Below are positions 8,136 to 17,412 of a stretch of 56,632 nt of DNA, one piece after another. Position 1 is the first letter of the stretch, and the number at the start of each line of letters is the position of its first letter. The stretch lies in contig JANXAF010000011.1 of assembly GCA_025062045.1 (NCBI GenBank), forward strand, positions 1 to 56,632. The letters run 5' to 3'. The position numbers and the translations under genes were made by a program. Origin of the DNA: Thermodesulfobacteriota bacterium (GTDB lineage: Bacteria > Desulfobacterota > Syntrophorhabdia > Syntrophorhabdales > JANXAF01). The notes beneath the pieces are model-generated. The model was not told the origin of the DNA. It was given only the letters and a program-made list of their open reading frames with translations, and made no database searches.

Positions 8136-10074
8136 AAATTGTGTCAGGATCTACCCTGATTTTGACTCCGTAAAGATCGAAAAGCGGGAATATTTTGGAT
8201 GAAAGTTCTTTGGGCGCGCTAAGTATGATTCTGAGGGTAAAACCGGTTTTCTGTCTATATAGCCTTTCACCGTAAAGATAAGGTTTGAGCCCCTCATTGG
8301 AGAGGTACTCTTCTATCTTAAGCCTTATCTTTTCGAGTCTTTCTCTTTCTTTTCTTGAAACTTCAATGAGGATCAGCCTCTTTGAAGGTGGAAAACCGAG
8401 TTCCTCCCTTTTTTTCAGTTCCTCCTCGTAGAACCTTTCGGGCTCCCTGATATATAGAATCTCCAGATCGTCAGGTTTTGCTCCAAAAAAGTAAACCTTT
8501 TTCGGTTTTAGTGAGTCGAAAAGGTTGTAAAAGAGTTGAAAGAATTTTTCGTAGGCAGAGTAACCCCAGATTTTTTTTAGTTCTTTCCATCCGGCAAGGA
8601 TGAGGTTATGGGTCGGAAAATAAAGATAAGAGAGTGTTTTAGTGCCTAAAATAACGGCGGGTTTTTCCTTTTTTTCTTTTAGGTCTCTTAACTCATCTTG
8701 TTTGTCCTCATCCAAAAGAAGGATTTTGGCATCAAAACTCTCTTTTTCAATGAGTTCCTTTAGGAATTCAATTCCAAAAGAACGCAAAGCCACATAGGGA
8801 CTTTTGCAAAAAGGGCAATTCCCTTCGTAATTTACCGATTGTTCGCATCTTTGGCAGAAGGCGCATCTCTTTTCCTTGCTGAATGAGAGGTTTTTTTTGC
8901 ATTTGGGACAGAAAAGCACCCTTTTACAGTTTAAACATTCCATTTTTCCTGCGTAATATCTTCTGGGAAAAAAGATGGCAGTATCCTCCCCTTTTCCAAT
9001 TGAGACAATCAATTTCTCTTTGATAGCGAAAAGGGAGGATGCCTCGTCATATCTTCTTTCCCTTTCTTGTATTTCCATTTTAAAGCTGAAAAAATCTGCC
9101 ATATCCTTTATGACTTCAAACGAATCGATGCTCTTTTTGAGGGAAAGAGGTGGTGAGATAGTGCCAATAAGCAATGGTACACCTTCGATTTTCGATCTTT
9201 CGATCACAGAATCGAGCAAACTTAAACCAAAATCAGTATCTATTGGAAAATAAGAGTCTTCCGGTCTTTCCAAGATAAGAAGCCCAAGGTGGGAGACAGG
9301 CAAAAAAAGACCTAGAACGTTCGACAAAATTACGTATCCATGAAGGCTCCGTAAAGTTAGAAAGATTTTCATCCTTTCTCTCTTTTTTGTTTCGTGGCCT
9401 AACCAGAAAACCCTATCTTTAAACCTCTCCTTTAAGATCTCGAAAAAGAACTTGCCGCTGAAACCATACGGAGGGACAAAAAAGAGGCAGCTTTTACCGT
9501 TTTTGAGGAGAGTATCGATCTCAGAGATGTACATACCTACTCTTTTCTCAAAGGGACCAACAAAAATCGTTCCTTTCGATTTAAGATTCTTTGCAATTTC
9601 CACATAAGGTCCAATAGCTCTCATGTGAAATATTTCTTGGAAACTTATCCTACCCGATTTGAAAAGAAAAAAGAGGGTCTCTTTTCCGTATTTCTTTATG
9701 GCTTTCTTCAGGGTAAGACCATCGATATCACTTTTCTCTTCGGTTCTTACGATTACAAAATCTTCTAATCCAACTTTATCCGAGAGAGCATACTTCATAA
9801 GGATTCCCTGCGGGATCAAAAAGTTATCCTTTATCCAGGAGATGAGTTTTAAGATGTTTGGGGTAAGGAGGGGAAAAAGATCTATGGGTTCAAAGATCTC
9901 CTTTAGGGCTGGGTCCTCCCCTTCCCTTAATCCTACTACGTATCCTTTTTTTTGTCTTTCCTTAAATGGAACTATCACCCTTTGGGATTCAAAAATGTAG
10001 GGTTTCCAATTTGGGGGTACATTGTATGAGAAGGAATGGGATAAAGGATACGGTAAAGCAATATCGACAATCAT
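8134..10074 (-). CDS. priA: PriA-like primosomal protein with degenerate helicase motifs
   Basis: The 646-residue protein has the PriA layout: an N-terminal DNA-binding domain beginning DIALPYPLSHSFSYNVP, a helicase-like core, a zinc-binding insert with four paired cysteines (CLNC, CPKC, CAFC, CPFC) and a C-terminal domain. The catalytic residues are gone. Where PriA has the Walker A loop GSGKT, this protein has GPFEKRV (9539-9559). The DEEH box is replaced by LERPEDSY (about 9243-9287), and the C-terminal GRAGR arginine-finger region is absent. It should bind forked DNA and zinc but not hydrolyse ATP, as predicted for actinobacterial PriA. The ATG at 10074 overlaps the murI stop as ATGA, so I prefer it to a start 42 bases upstream. 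Confidence 0.82.
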   Translation of the reverse strand: MIVDIALPYPLSHSFSYNVPPNWKPYIFESQRVIVPFKERQKKGYVVGLREGEDPALKEIFEPIDLFPLLTPNILKLISWIKDNFLIPQGILMKYALSDKVGLEDFVIVRTEEKSDIDGLTLKKAIKKYGKETLFFLFKSGRISFQEIFHMRAIGPYVEIAKNLKSKGTIFVGPFEKRVGMYISEIDTLLKNGKSCLFFVPPYGFSGKFFFEILKERFKDRVFWLGHETKKRERMKIFLTLRSLHGYVILSNVLGLFLPVSHLGLLILERPEDSYFPIDTDFGLSLLDSVIERSKIEGVPLLIGTISPPLSLKKSIDSFEVIKDMADFFSFKMEIQERERRYDEASSLFAIKEKLIVSIGKGEDTAIFFPRRYYAGKMECLNCKRVLFCPKCKKNLSFSKEKRCAFCQRCEQSVNYEGNCPFCKSPYVALRSFGIEFLKELIEKESFDAKILLLDEDKQDELRDLKEKKEKPAVILGTKTLSYLYFPTHNLILAGWKELKKIWGYSAYEKFFQLFYNLFDSLKPKKVYFFGAKPDDLEILYIREPERFYEEELKKREELGFPPSKRLILIEVSRKERERLEKIRLKIEEYLSNEGLKPYLYGERLYRQKTGFTLRIILSAPKELSSKIFPLFDLYGVKIRVDPDTI

Positions 10075-10895
10075 GAAGAAAAGAAGATGTTCCGGAAATC
10101 CATCTGTCTTACCCACCTTACTGACGTTATGGGTTCTCCCATGATCCTCGATCCTATCTCTATAAATGAACCGGGAAGGTCGGTTACGAAGTACTTCAAA
10201 GTACCGGATCTGTTTTTTGCAAGTAAATTCTTTTTTTCGAGCAGATCCCTTACAGCTTTGGCAACTTCCTGACCACTGTGAACTATTCTTATTTCATCTC
10301 CAAGAACAGCCTTTATGACATTTTCTAAAACAGGATAGTGGGTGCAGCCCAAAACGAGAGTGTCGACGTCAGCATCCTTTAGCTCATAAAGGTACTTTTT
10401 TGCAGAAAGATAGGCTATCTCGTCATTTTCTAAGCCTTCTTCGACAATTGGAACAAAAAGTGGACAGGCCTTAGAGAAGACTAGGATTTGTGGATCGATC
10501 TTCTTTATGTACCTCTCATAGACTCCGCTCCTTATCGTTCCCTTTGTTCCTATAATTCCTACCCTCTTTTTTCTCGTTACCCTGATTGCCTCCTTCACAC
10601 CGGGCTCTATTACACCGAGAACAGGGATTGGAAATTTTCTTTTTATGATCGGTAAAGCGTATGCGGAGGAGACGTTGCAAGCTATAACTAAGAGTTTTAT
10701 GCCCTTAGTTAATAAAAAAAGTGCACACTCTAAGGCGTACCTCGTTATTGCCTGGGGTGATCTTCCACCGTAGGGAACTCGGGCAGTATCACCCAAGTAG
10801 ATGAGATTCTCAGAAGGGAGGAGCTTTTTTATCTCTTTTAGAACAGTTAAACCGCCAACCCCAGAATCGAATATTCCGATAGAGAGAGCTTTCAT
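10071..10895 (-). CDS. murI: Glutamate racemase
   Basis: MurI interconverts L- and D-glutamate for peptidoglycan. It begins with the family motif GIFDSGVGGLTVLKE. The two catalytic cysteines are present: Cys73 in VIACNVSSA and the later one in VLGCTHYPVL. The length of 274 residues is normal. The start codon overlaps the trpS stop by four bases, and the gene overlaps the PriA-like gene by four, so the three are translationally coupled. A second racemase of the related aspartate/glutamate family lies at 49409-50146. Confidence 0.95.
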   Translation of the reverse strand: MKALSIGIFDSGVGGLTVLKEIKKLLPSENLIYLGDTARVPYGGRSPQAITRYALECALFLLTKGIKLLVIACNVSSAYALPIIKRKFPIPVLGVIEPGVKEAIRVTRKKRVGIIGTKGTIRSGVYERYIKKIDPQILVFSKACPLFVPIVEEGLENDEIAYLSAKKYLYELKDADVDTLVLGCTHYPVLENVIKAVLGDEIRIVHSGQEVAKAVRDLLEKKNLLAKNRSGTLKYFVTDLPGSFIEIGSRIMGEPITSVRWVRQMDFRNIFFSS

Positions 10896-11896
10896 GAAGA
10901 GGGACTAAAGTTTTTTTTGGCATCGTAGAGTCCTATGGCTTCCCTTACCTCATCTATAGTCTCTTTAGCGATCCTTCGCACATCCTTCGCACAACTATTT
11001 ACCACATCCAAAACGTACCCAATATCCCTTTTTAGTCTTTCCGCCCTTTCTTTTATAGGGGAGAGCTCTCTTTGAATCCTCTCGAAGAGAATCTTTTTAC
11101 AATCTATACAGCCTATTTGAGCTGTCCTGCATCCCTTTTCGACTTCCCCAAGGATGTCCTCTTCTGAAAAGGCAGTGTGTATTGTAAATACGTTACAAAG
11201 CTCTGGGTTGCCTTTGTCGTAACGCCTAACTCTACTCGTATCTGTTACTGCAACCCTCAGTTTTTCCCAAATCGAATCTTCATTCTCAAGAATTCCTATG
11301 TAATTGTTCTGGCTCTTTGACATCTTTGACTTGCCGTCGATTCCTAGAATTCTCGGAGCCCGAGAAAGGATGACTTTCGGTTCTGGAAAGATCGGCTTAA
11401 ACCTAGAGTTGAATCTTCTCGCTATCTCTCTCGAAAGTTCTATGTGCTGGATTTGGTCTTCTCCTACGGGCACGAGCTCCGCTTTATAGATGAGAATGTC
11501 TGCGGCTTGTAAGACTGGGTAATCCATAAGACCCATATTCACGTTCCTTTTATGCTGTCTCGACTTTTCCTTAAATTGGGTCATCCTCTCTAAATCGCCA
11601 ACAGGTGTGACGCAGTTGAATATCCATGTGAGTTCTGTATGCTCTGGAACCTGGGACTGGATAAAAAGCTTGCATTTATCTGGGGTTAGTCCACAGGCGA
11701 TGAGAGCTAGAGCCGTATCTATGGTTCTTTTTGCCAACTCTCCGACATTGTACTCAACCGTTATGGCATGGTAATCGACAACGCAGTAAATACAGTCATA
11801 ACTCCCCGTGAGTTTTACCCACTCCCTTATGGCGCCTACGTAATTTCCTATGTGGATTTCGCCTGTTGGCTGAATCCCGCTAAATATCCTTTTCAT
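10892..11896 (-). CDS. trpS: Tryptophanyl-tRNA synthetase
   Basis: This class Ic synthetase has 334 residues. The HIGH-type motif is in SGIQPTGEIHIGNYVGA, and KSKMSKSQNN is the KMSKS loop. PVGEDQIQHIELSREIARRFN is a hallmark of TrpRS. It is the first gene of the leftward trpS-murI-priA operon and diverges from tatA. A CIDC motif near residue 260 is unusual but lies in the variable C-terminal part. Confidence 0.97.
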   Translation of the reverse strand: MKRIFSGIQPTGEIHIGNYVGAIREWVKLTGSYDCIYCVVDYHAITVEYNVGELAKRTIDTALALIACGLTPDKCKLFIQSQVPEHTELTWIFNCVTPVGDLERMTQFKEKSRQHKRNVNMGLMDYPVLQAADILIYKAELVPVGEDQIQHIELSREIARRFNSRFKPIFPEPKVILSRAPRILGIDGKSKMSKSQNNYIGILENEDSIWEKLRVAVTDTSRVRRYDKGNPELCNVFTIHTAFSEEDILGEVEKGCRTAQIGCIDCKKILFERIQRELSPIKERAERLKRDIGYVLDVVNSCAKDVRRIAKETIDEVREAIGLYDAKKNFSPSS

Positions 11897-11910
11897 TTAG
11901 AAAACACGAA

Positions 11911-11940
11911 AATTTACATCAAAAGAGACAGTCTTTTCAA
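11911..11940 (-). promoter_or_regulatory. Candidate promoter of trpS
   Basis: On the minus strand TTGAAA (11940-11935), an 18-base spacer and TAAATT (11916-11911) precede the trpS ATG at 11896 by 14 bases. Confidence 0.4.
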
Positions 11941-11956
11941 CGGTTCTATTCCATTT

Positions 11957-11972
11957 TGGCAAGGGGTGTGCT
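11957..11972 (+). promoter_or_regulatory. -24/-12-like element upstream of tatA
   Basis: TGGCAA, five bases, GTGCT, with GG and GC at the sigma-54 spacing (12-base offset). Transcription would begin at about 11983, almost at the tatA ATG (11985), which leaves no leader and is odd for a sigma-54 promoter. A sigma-70 reading (TTGGCA at 11956-11961, TAATCT at 11977-11982, 15-base spacer) also ends at the start codon. Confidence 0.35.
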
Positions 11973-11984
11973 AATCTAATCTTA

Positions 11985-12224
11985 ATGTTCGGACTGGGTC
12001 TACCAGAAATAATAGTTATACTAGTTGTTGCACTCCTTCTTTTTGGTCCTTCGAAACTGCCGGAGGTGGCTAAATCGATCGGAAGGACATTAGACGAACT
12101 AAGAAGGATGGCCGATGACGTCAAAGAGACGATAAAGGAAGAGATGGTGGTCATAGATAGAGAAATCGAAGAAAAGGGTCAAAAAGAGAGAGACTCGAAA
12201 GAAGATAGAGAACCCCAGTCTTAA
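11985..12224 (+). CDS. tatA: Sec-independent translocase protein TatA/TatB type
   Basis: The 79-residue protein has one N-terminal membrane helix (GLPEIIVILVVALLLFGPSKLPEVAKSIG), the Phe-Gly hinge, an amphipathic helix and a charged tail. These are the features of the pore-forming subunit of twin-arginine export. No separate TatB is present here, so this may be a minimal TatAC system or TatB may be elsewhere. The stop overlaps the tatC start by one base. Confidence 0.92.
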   Translation: MFGLGLPEIIVILVVALLLFGPSKLPEVAKSIGRTLDELRRMADDVKETIKEEMVVIDREIEEKGQKERDSKEDREPQS

Positions 12225-12958
12225 TGTCTCACCAAAGAGAAAACGGAGACAAAAAGCCGTTTCTTGCCCATCTTGAAGAGCTAAGGAGAAGACTTATCGT
12301 ATGTCTTTCGGGTATCGGTTTTTCTTTCATCATTACCTACAGCTTCAAAGAGAGAATATTCGAATTCTTAATGAAGCCATACCTTAAGGTTATGCCAGAT
12401 CAAAGCGGCTTTATATTCACCTACATTACCGAGGCCTTCGTTACGTACCTTAAAGTCGCTTTTGTTGCCGCAATCTTTCTTGCGTCCCCTCTCATCCTCT
12501 ACGAGATCTGGATGTTTGTTGCACCAGGGCTTTACGAGCACGAAAAAAGATACGTCTATCCCTTCATCTTTTTTGGGTCTATCTTATTCGTTTCGGGAGC
12601 TTTATTCTCTTATTTTGTTGTCATTCCGTATGTTTATAGATTCTTTGTGAGTTTTGCACAGGAGTTTGTCGTGCCCATGCCTGACTTAAAAGGATACATG
12701 GGCCTCACACTTAAGATGCTCATCCTATTTGGTTTTGTCTTCGAACTTCCTCTTGTTATGTACTATCTCGGTAAAGCAGGAGTAATCTCCTCCGAGACAC
12801 TAAAAAGGAAAAGAAAATTTGCAATTCTTGGGATATTCATAGTTTCAGCCTTTCTCACCCCCCCTGATGTGACAAGCCAGATTCTTCTTGCTTTCCCACT
12901 TATAGGCCTTTATGAAATAAGTATACTGATACTTAAAGTCTTTGGGAAAAAAAGATGA
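12224..12958 (+). CDS. tatC: Sec-independent translocase protein TatC
   Basis: TatC is the twin-arginine signal-peptide receptor in the inner membrane. The 244-residue protein has the conserved N-terminal PFLAHLEELRRRL, six hydrophobic helices, and the FLTPPDVTSQILLAFPL segment typical of the C-terminal helices. The ATG shares a base with the tatA stop, and its end overlaps the GlmU-like gene by four bases. Likely Tat clients include cofactor-loaded redox enzymes, but none with a twin-arginine signal was recognised in this window. Confidence 0.96.
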   Translation: MSHQRENGDKKPFLAHLEELRRRLIVCLSGIGFSFIITYSFKERIFEFLMKPYLKVMPDQSGFIFTYITEAFVTYLKVAFVAAIFLASPLILYEIWMFVAPGLYEHEKRYVYPFIFFGSILFVSGALFSYFVVIPYVYRFFVSFAQEFVVPMPDLKGYMGLTLKMLILFGFVFELPLVMYYLGKAGVISSETLKRKRKFAILGIFIVSAFLTPPDVTSQILLAFPLIGLYEISILILKVFGKKR

Positions 12959-13980
12959 CGGATCGATTGAACGTCGTTATCCTTGCCGCTGGAGAAGGAA
13001 AGAGGATGAGATCAAAAATTCCCAAGGTGATGCACGAGATACTCTTTGAGCCTATGATCCGATATGTGATCCGTATAGCAAAGGGGATAAATCCCAAAAA
13101 GATAGTTGTAGTTTTGGGTTTTGGAAAAGACGAGGTGATCGATTGCATAAAAGACGAGGATATTAGGATATGCATCCAAGAAGAACAGAAAGGGACAGCC
13201 CATGCGCTTCTATGTGCGGAAGAAGAGGTGAAAGATGGGGACGTTCTTGTCCTTTATGGTGATGTGCCGCTAATTAAAGAAGAGACGTTAAAAAATTTCA
13301 TTGGCTTTTTTGAAAAAACAAAAGATATCACCTTTCTCGTGACGAAGCTAAAAGACCCAAAGGGTTATGGAAGGGTTATACTTAAAGGGGATTCGATTGA
13401 AAAAATAGTTGAAGAAAAGGAGGCAATAAGTTCGGAACTAAAGATAAAGATGGTAAATACGGGGGTCTGTGTCATACCTTCTTTTGCCTTTCCTTTAATT
13501 AGGCGGATTTCGAACAAAAATAAAAGTCAAGAATTCTATCTCACAGATATATGTCTTTTGGCTAAAGAAGCTGGAAAGAAAGTAAAGGCCTTTATACATC
13601 ATGACCCTTTGGAGGTTTTGGGCATAAACACAAAGGAGGACCTCTTTTTCGCAAACTGTGTAATGAGGGAGAGGATCATAAAAAAGCATTTAGAAAACGG
13701 GGTTATAATTTTTGAAAAAAGTGTCACGATCGGCCCTAATGTGTCGATAGGGAAGGATACGAAGATTTGGGGAAACTCTTTAATCATCGGAAACACAACC
13801 ATTGGAGAGAGGGTTGAGATAGGCTCCTTTGTGGTGATAAAAGATTCTATCATTGAGGGGGGTGCAAAGATAGGATCCTTCGTTTACCTAGATGGATTTA
13901 AAGTAGGGCGTGGTGAGAAAATACCCAATTTCTTTTCAAGTGAAGGAGGGAGGCCGTGTGTGGGATCGTGGGATACATAG
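12955..13980 (+). CDS. GlmU-type UDP-GlcNAc pyrophosphorylase, acetyltransferase domain truncated
   Basis: The N-terminal ~225 residues are a GlmU uridyltransferase domain: LAAGEGKRMRSKIPKVMH at the active site, EEQKGTAHAL, VLYGDVPLI, GYGRVI, and NTGV and FYLTD further on. A left-handed beta-helix follows, but it has only about five hexapeptide coils. The protein stops at residue 341, whereas GlmU usually has about 450 residues and its acetyltransferase His lies near 363. The protein can therefore make UDP-GlcNAc from GlcNAc-1-P but probably cannot acetylate GlcN-1-P. The last 25 bases overlap glmS, and the rest of the missing domain is not found in another frame. Confidence 0.88.
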   Translation: MTDRLNVVILAAGEGKRMRSKIPKVMHEILFEPMIRYVIRIAKGINPKKIVVVLGFGKDEVIDCIKDEDIRICIQEEQKGTAHALLCAEEEVKDGDVLVLYGDVPLIKEETLKNFIGFFEKTKDITFLVTKLKDPKGYGRVILKGDSIEKIVEEKEAISSELKIKMVNTGVCVIPSFAFPLIRRISNKNKSQEFYLTDICLLAKEAGKKVKAFIHHDPLEVLGINTKEDLFFANCVMRERIIKKHLENGVIIFEKSVTIGPNVSIGKDTKIWGNSLIIGNTTIGERVEIGSFVVIKDSIIEGGAKIGSFVYLDGFKVGRGEKIPNFFSSEGGRPCVGSWDT

Positions 13981-15776
13981 GTAGAGGAGAAGCGAAGGAG
14001 ATAGTTTTGGATGCTCTAAAAAGACTTGAGTACAGAGGTTACGATTCGGCAGGCATCGCAATTTTAGAGAGAGATACTATAAAGGTGATCAAAAAGAAGG
14101 GAAAGGTAGATGAACTTAAAGAGCTCGTCTTTATGGATGCACCATCCGGGACGATAGGGATCGGTCACACAAGATGGGCAACCCACGGGATTCCTTCTGA
14201 TCAGAATGCTCATCCTCACAGGGCCTACGATATAGTTGTCGTTCACAATGGCATCATAGAGAACTATCTGGAGTTAAAGGAGAAACTAAAAAGGCGTGGC
14301 CATAGATTCTTATCTGACACAGATACAGAGGTTATAGCCCATCTCGTTGCCTTCTATTTAAGGCAGGGAAACAGTTTTATAGACTCTGTAAGGTTTGCCC
14401 TCTCAGAGCTTAAAGGTTCTTGGGCTATTGCCCTAATGAGGGAAAGAGAGAGAGTCCTAATAGGAGCAAAAAGAGAAAGCCCATTACTTGTCGGACTTGG
14501 CCAAAACGAATACTTTTTGGCATCCGATGCACCGGCAGTTATCTCAAGGACGAACCGTTTTATATTTCTCGAAGACGGCGACGTAGTGGTCCTTACAGAT
14601 GAGGGGGTCAAAATCTTAAACGAGAAAGGAGAAATTGTCCAAAGAAAAATACACACAGTCAATTGGTCGCCTATGATGGCGGAAAAAGGCGGCTTTAAAC
14701 ATTTCATGCTCAAAGAGATCTACGAGCAACCCCGTGCAATATCGGATACTATGATAGGAAGGCTCAAAGAGGAGAGGGGAGAAATCCATTTCGAAGAATG
14801 GACGTGGAGAAAAAATAAACCGATACGGAGATTCTGGATGGTCGCCTGTGGAACTTCCTATCACGCATGCCTAATCGGGAAGTACATTTTTGAGAAGAAC
14901 TTGAGGATCCCTGTTGAAGTGGACATTGCATCTGAGTTTCGCTACAGGGAACCACCGATGGACAAGGACGATTTACTTATACTCCTTTCCCAGTCAGGAG
15001 AGACCGCAGACACAATTGCCGCAATGAGGGAAGGAAAAAAAAGGGGAATCTACACTCTCTCCATATGCAATGTTCTGGGGAGTACTCTTTCGAGGGAATC
15101 GGATGGAACGATATTTACCCATGCGGGACCCGAGATTGGGGTAGCCTCAACAAAGTCTTTCGTTACGCAGATAGTCGTTCTTTTTATGCTTATGCTCCAC
15201 TTTTCGGCCATACTAAGGACAAAAACGGAAGAAGAAGTAAAAAACATGATTTTAGAGCTGAGAAAAATACCGCACAAGGTAAACGAGATCCTAGAAAGGT
15301 CAAGCCATATAGAGGAGATTGCAAAAAAATACTACAAGTATAGAGACTTTCTCTACATAGGAAGGGGAATAAACTACCCAACTATTTTGGAGGGGGCACT
15401 GAAACTCAAAGAAATCTCATACATACACGCGGAAGGCTACGCTGCAGGCGAGATGAAACATGGTCCCATCGCGCTAATCGATGAAAATATGCCAGTTATT
15501 TGTCTATCCCCTAACGATATCACATATGCAAAAACTTGTGCTAATATAGAAGAGGTGATTTCAAGAAGGGGGAAGGTCATCCTTTTGACAGATACTGAGT
15601 ACCACGACATGGCAAAAAAAGTGAACGAAGTAATAACGATTCCCCAAACTATATACGAACTCCAGCCCATAACCGGGATTGTCCCGTTACAGCTTTTTGC
15701 CTATTACGTTGCAAACTTTCTAGGAACTGACGTTGATCAACCGAGAAACTTAGCAAAGAGTGTGACGGTTGAATAG
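13956..15776 (+). CDS. glmS: Glutamine--fructose-6-phosphate aminotransferase (isomerizing)
   Basis: GlmS makes glucosamine-6-phosphate, the entry to UDP-GlcNAc. It starts at a GTG preceded by GGAGGGAGG, giving Met-Cys-Gly-Ile; the Cys becomes the N-terminal nucleophile for glutamine hydrolysis. The glutaminase domain (HTRWATHG, HNGIIEN) is followed by two SIS sugar-isomerase domains (ACGTSYHA, LSQSGETADT, ASTKSF). The C-terminal QPRNLAKSVTVE is the family signature. The length of 606 residues is standard. It overlaps the GlmU-like gene by 25 bases and the next gene by eight. Confidence 0.98.
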   Translation: MCGIVGYIGRGEAKEIVLDALKRLEYRGYDSAGIAILERDTIKVIKKKGKVDELKELVFMDAPSGTIGIGHTRWATHGIPSDQNAHPHRAYDIVVVHNGIIENYLELKEKLKRRGHRFLSDTDTEVIAHLVAFYLRQGNSFIDSVRFALSELKGSWAIALMRERERVLIGAKRESPLLVGLGQNEYFLASDAPAVISRTNRFIFLEDGDVVVLTDEGVKILNEKGEIVQRKIHTVNWSPMMAEKGGFKHFMLKEIYEQPRAISDTMIGRLKEERGEIHFEEWTWRKNKPIRRFWMVACGTSYHACLIGKYIFEKNLRIPVEVDIASEFRYREPPMDKDDLLILLSQSGETADTIAAMREGKKRGIYTLSICNVLGSTLSRESDGTIFTHAGPEIGVASTKSFVTQIVVLFMLMLHFSAILRTKTEEEVKNMILELRKIPHKVNEILERSSHIEEIAKKYYKYRDFLYIGRGINYPTILEGALKLKEISYIHAEGYAAGEMKHGPIALIDENMPVICLSPNDITYAKTCANIEEVISRRGKVILLTDTEYHDMAKKVNEVITIPQTIYELQPITGIVPLQLFAYYVANFLGTDVDQPRNLAKSVTVE

Positions 15777-17409
15777 CCTTAGGCTTGAAGATGGCATTAT
15801 AAGTTCTGGGCTTGATTGTCTTCCTTTACCTATTCTTATCGTAGAAGAGAGTGGAAAGATAAGGTACGCCAATAGAGAAGCTGCGAAGTTTTTCTCATTC
15901 GCAGAGGAAGAATTCGGAAAAAGTATAGAAGAGAATGAAAAGCTTAGATCTTTAGGTCTATCTCAGGTAATAAACGCCGCCATAACGAAAGACGAACTCT
16001 ACATAGACTCTCTTCATAGTTCTTCGCCCCCAAAAAGGGTCATAAAGCTCATGGCAGTACCCCTAAGAAAAGAAAAACCTTCCCTCTTTTTGTTGGTCTT
16101 TTTGGATCCTGCTCATGGGTACATCAGATGGGAAAGTCTGAGCCCCTTTTTAGTCTATGATACTCTTCCTCTCGGGATAGTTGTCACCGAAAGGGATGGT
16201 AGAATCCTTATGATAAACCGGGAGTTTACAAAAATAACAGGGTACGCGCAAGAAGAGATACCGCATGTTAAGATCCTTATAAGGAAGGTTATTCCCGACT
16301 CAGAAAGAAGACGCAATTTTTTCGATTTGTTAAAGAGCACAATAAAAAAGGGTGAGGATAAGGCTATTGTCTTTCCACTTGTATGTAAAGACGGGAGTGT
16401 CAAAGAGGTTGAGATTAAAGTTGAAGTCTTAGACGAAAGAAGAGTAATCACATCAAGGGATGTAACCCCTTTTAAAGCCATGGAGAGGGAACTTGTTGAG
16501 AGCGAAAGAAGATACAGATCGCTTTTTGAAAACTCCAGGGACGCAATATACATAACTTCATCCGACGGAAGATTTCTGGATGTGAATCCTGCCTTCTGTG
16601 ATCTTTTCGGGGAAAAGAAGGAGGAGATTTTAAAGAAATCTGCAAAGGACGCATACGTAACCGACGACGAGAAATTGAGACTTAAATCAGCCATAGGGAG
16701 GCACGGCTTTGTAAAGGACTTCGAAATAAGGCTGAGAAAGGCGAACGGAGAGGTACTACACTGTCTAGTTACTGTTACGGCCATAAGGGACGAGACGGGA
16801 AAGATCGCACAGTACCAGGGGATTGTGCGAGACATAACCGAGAAAAAGAGGACCGAAGAGAAGATGAGGTACATGGCATTCCACGATTTACTGACAGGTC
16901 TGCCAAATAGATCACTTTTTGTTGACAGACTTGAGATCGCCATAGCCTACGCAAAAAGGATGAAGACCATGGTGGCTGTTATGATGCTCGACCTTGACAG
17001 GTTCAAGGAAATAAACGATTTTTACGGCCACACAGTTGGGGATATGGTACTTAAGGAGGTGGCAGAGAGGCTTAAAAGTGTGATTAGGAGGACTGACACA
17101 ATCGCAAGGATGGGGGGAGACGAATTTATTGGAATATTTACCAACATCAAGAACTTAGAGGATGTGGCAACGATAGGAAATAAAGTACATGGCCAGTTCA
17201 AGAGTCCGATTGTAGTCCGGGACCAAAAATTTTTGATCAGTGTAAGCATCGGTTTTGCACTCTACCCAATTCACGGAACCGATATAGAAACACTTTTGAG
17301 GAAGGCAGATTTGGCCATGTATCAAGTGAAACAGGCAAGTAGGGACGGTTTTAAGATATACGAGGAAGGGACGCTTGCTTCCCTTGACGGTGAGGCTGAG
17401 CTGGATTAG
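15769..17409 (+). CDS. PAS-domain diguanylate cyclase
   Basis: This 546-residue cytosolic protein carries three PAS-like sensor domains (about 15-100, 125-240, 245-365; the last begins RYRSLFENSRDAIY) and a C-terminal GGDEF domain that makes cyclic-di-GMP. The active site is intact, reading MGGDEF at about 448-453. An RRTD inhibitory site lies exactly five residues before it, so product feedback inhibition is expected. No transmembrane helix or EAL domain is seen. The start is a TTG inside the glmS stop region. The ligand or redox signal sensed by the PAS domains is unknown. Confidence 0.9.
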   Translation: MNSLRLEDGIISSGLDCLPLPILIVEESGKIRYANREAAKFFSFAEEEFGKSIEENEKLRSLGLSQVINAAITKDELYIDSLHSSSPPKRVIKLMAVPLRKEKPSLFLLVFLDPAHGYIRWESLSPFLVYDTLPLGIVVTERDGRILMINREFTKITGYAQEEIPHVKILIRKVIPDSERRRNFFDLLKSTIKKGEDKAIVFPLVCKDGSVKEVEIKVEVLDERRVITSRDVTPFKAMERELVESERRYRSLFENSRDAIYITSSDGRFLDVNPAFCDLFGEKKEEILKKSAKDAYVTDDEKLRLKSAIGRHGFVKDFEIRLRKANGEVLHCLVTVTAIRDETGKIAQYQGIVRDITEKKRTEEKMRYMAFHDLLTGLPNRSLFVDRLEIAIAYAKRMKTMVAVMMLDLDRFKEINDFYGHTVGDMVLKEVAERLKSVIRRTDTIARMGGDEFIGIFTNIKNLEDVATIGNKVHGQFKSPIVVRDQKFLISVSIGFALYPIHGTDIETLLRKADLAMYQVKQASRDGFKIYEEGTLASLDGEAELD

Positions 17410-17412
17410 ATT

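Noticed and set aside
12955-13980. Truncated GlmU as a frameshift or assembly error
   Set aside because: The downstream frames encode glmS directly; no remaining beta-helix coils are found in any frame, so there is nothing to restore.
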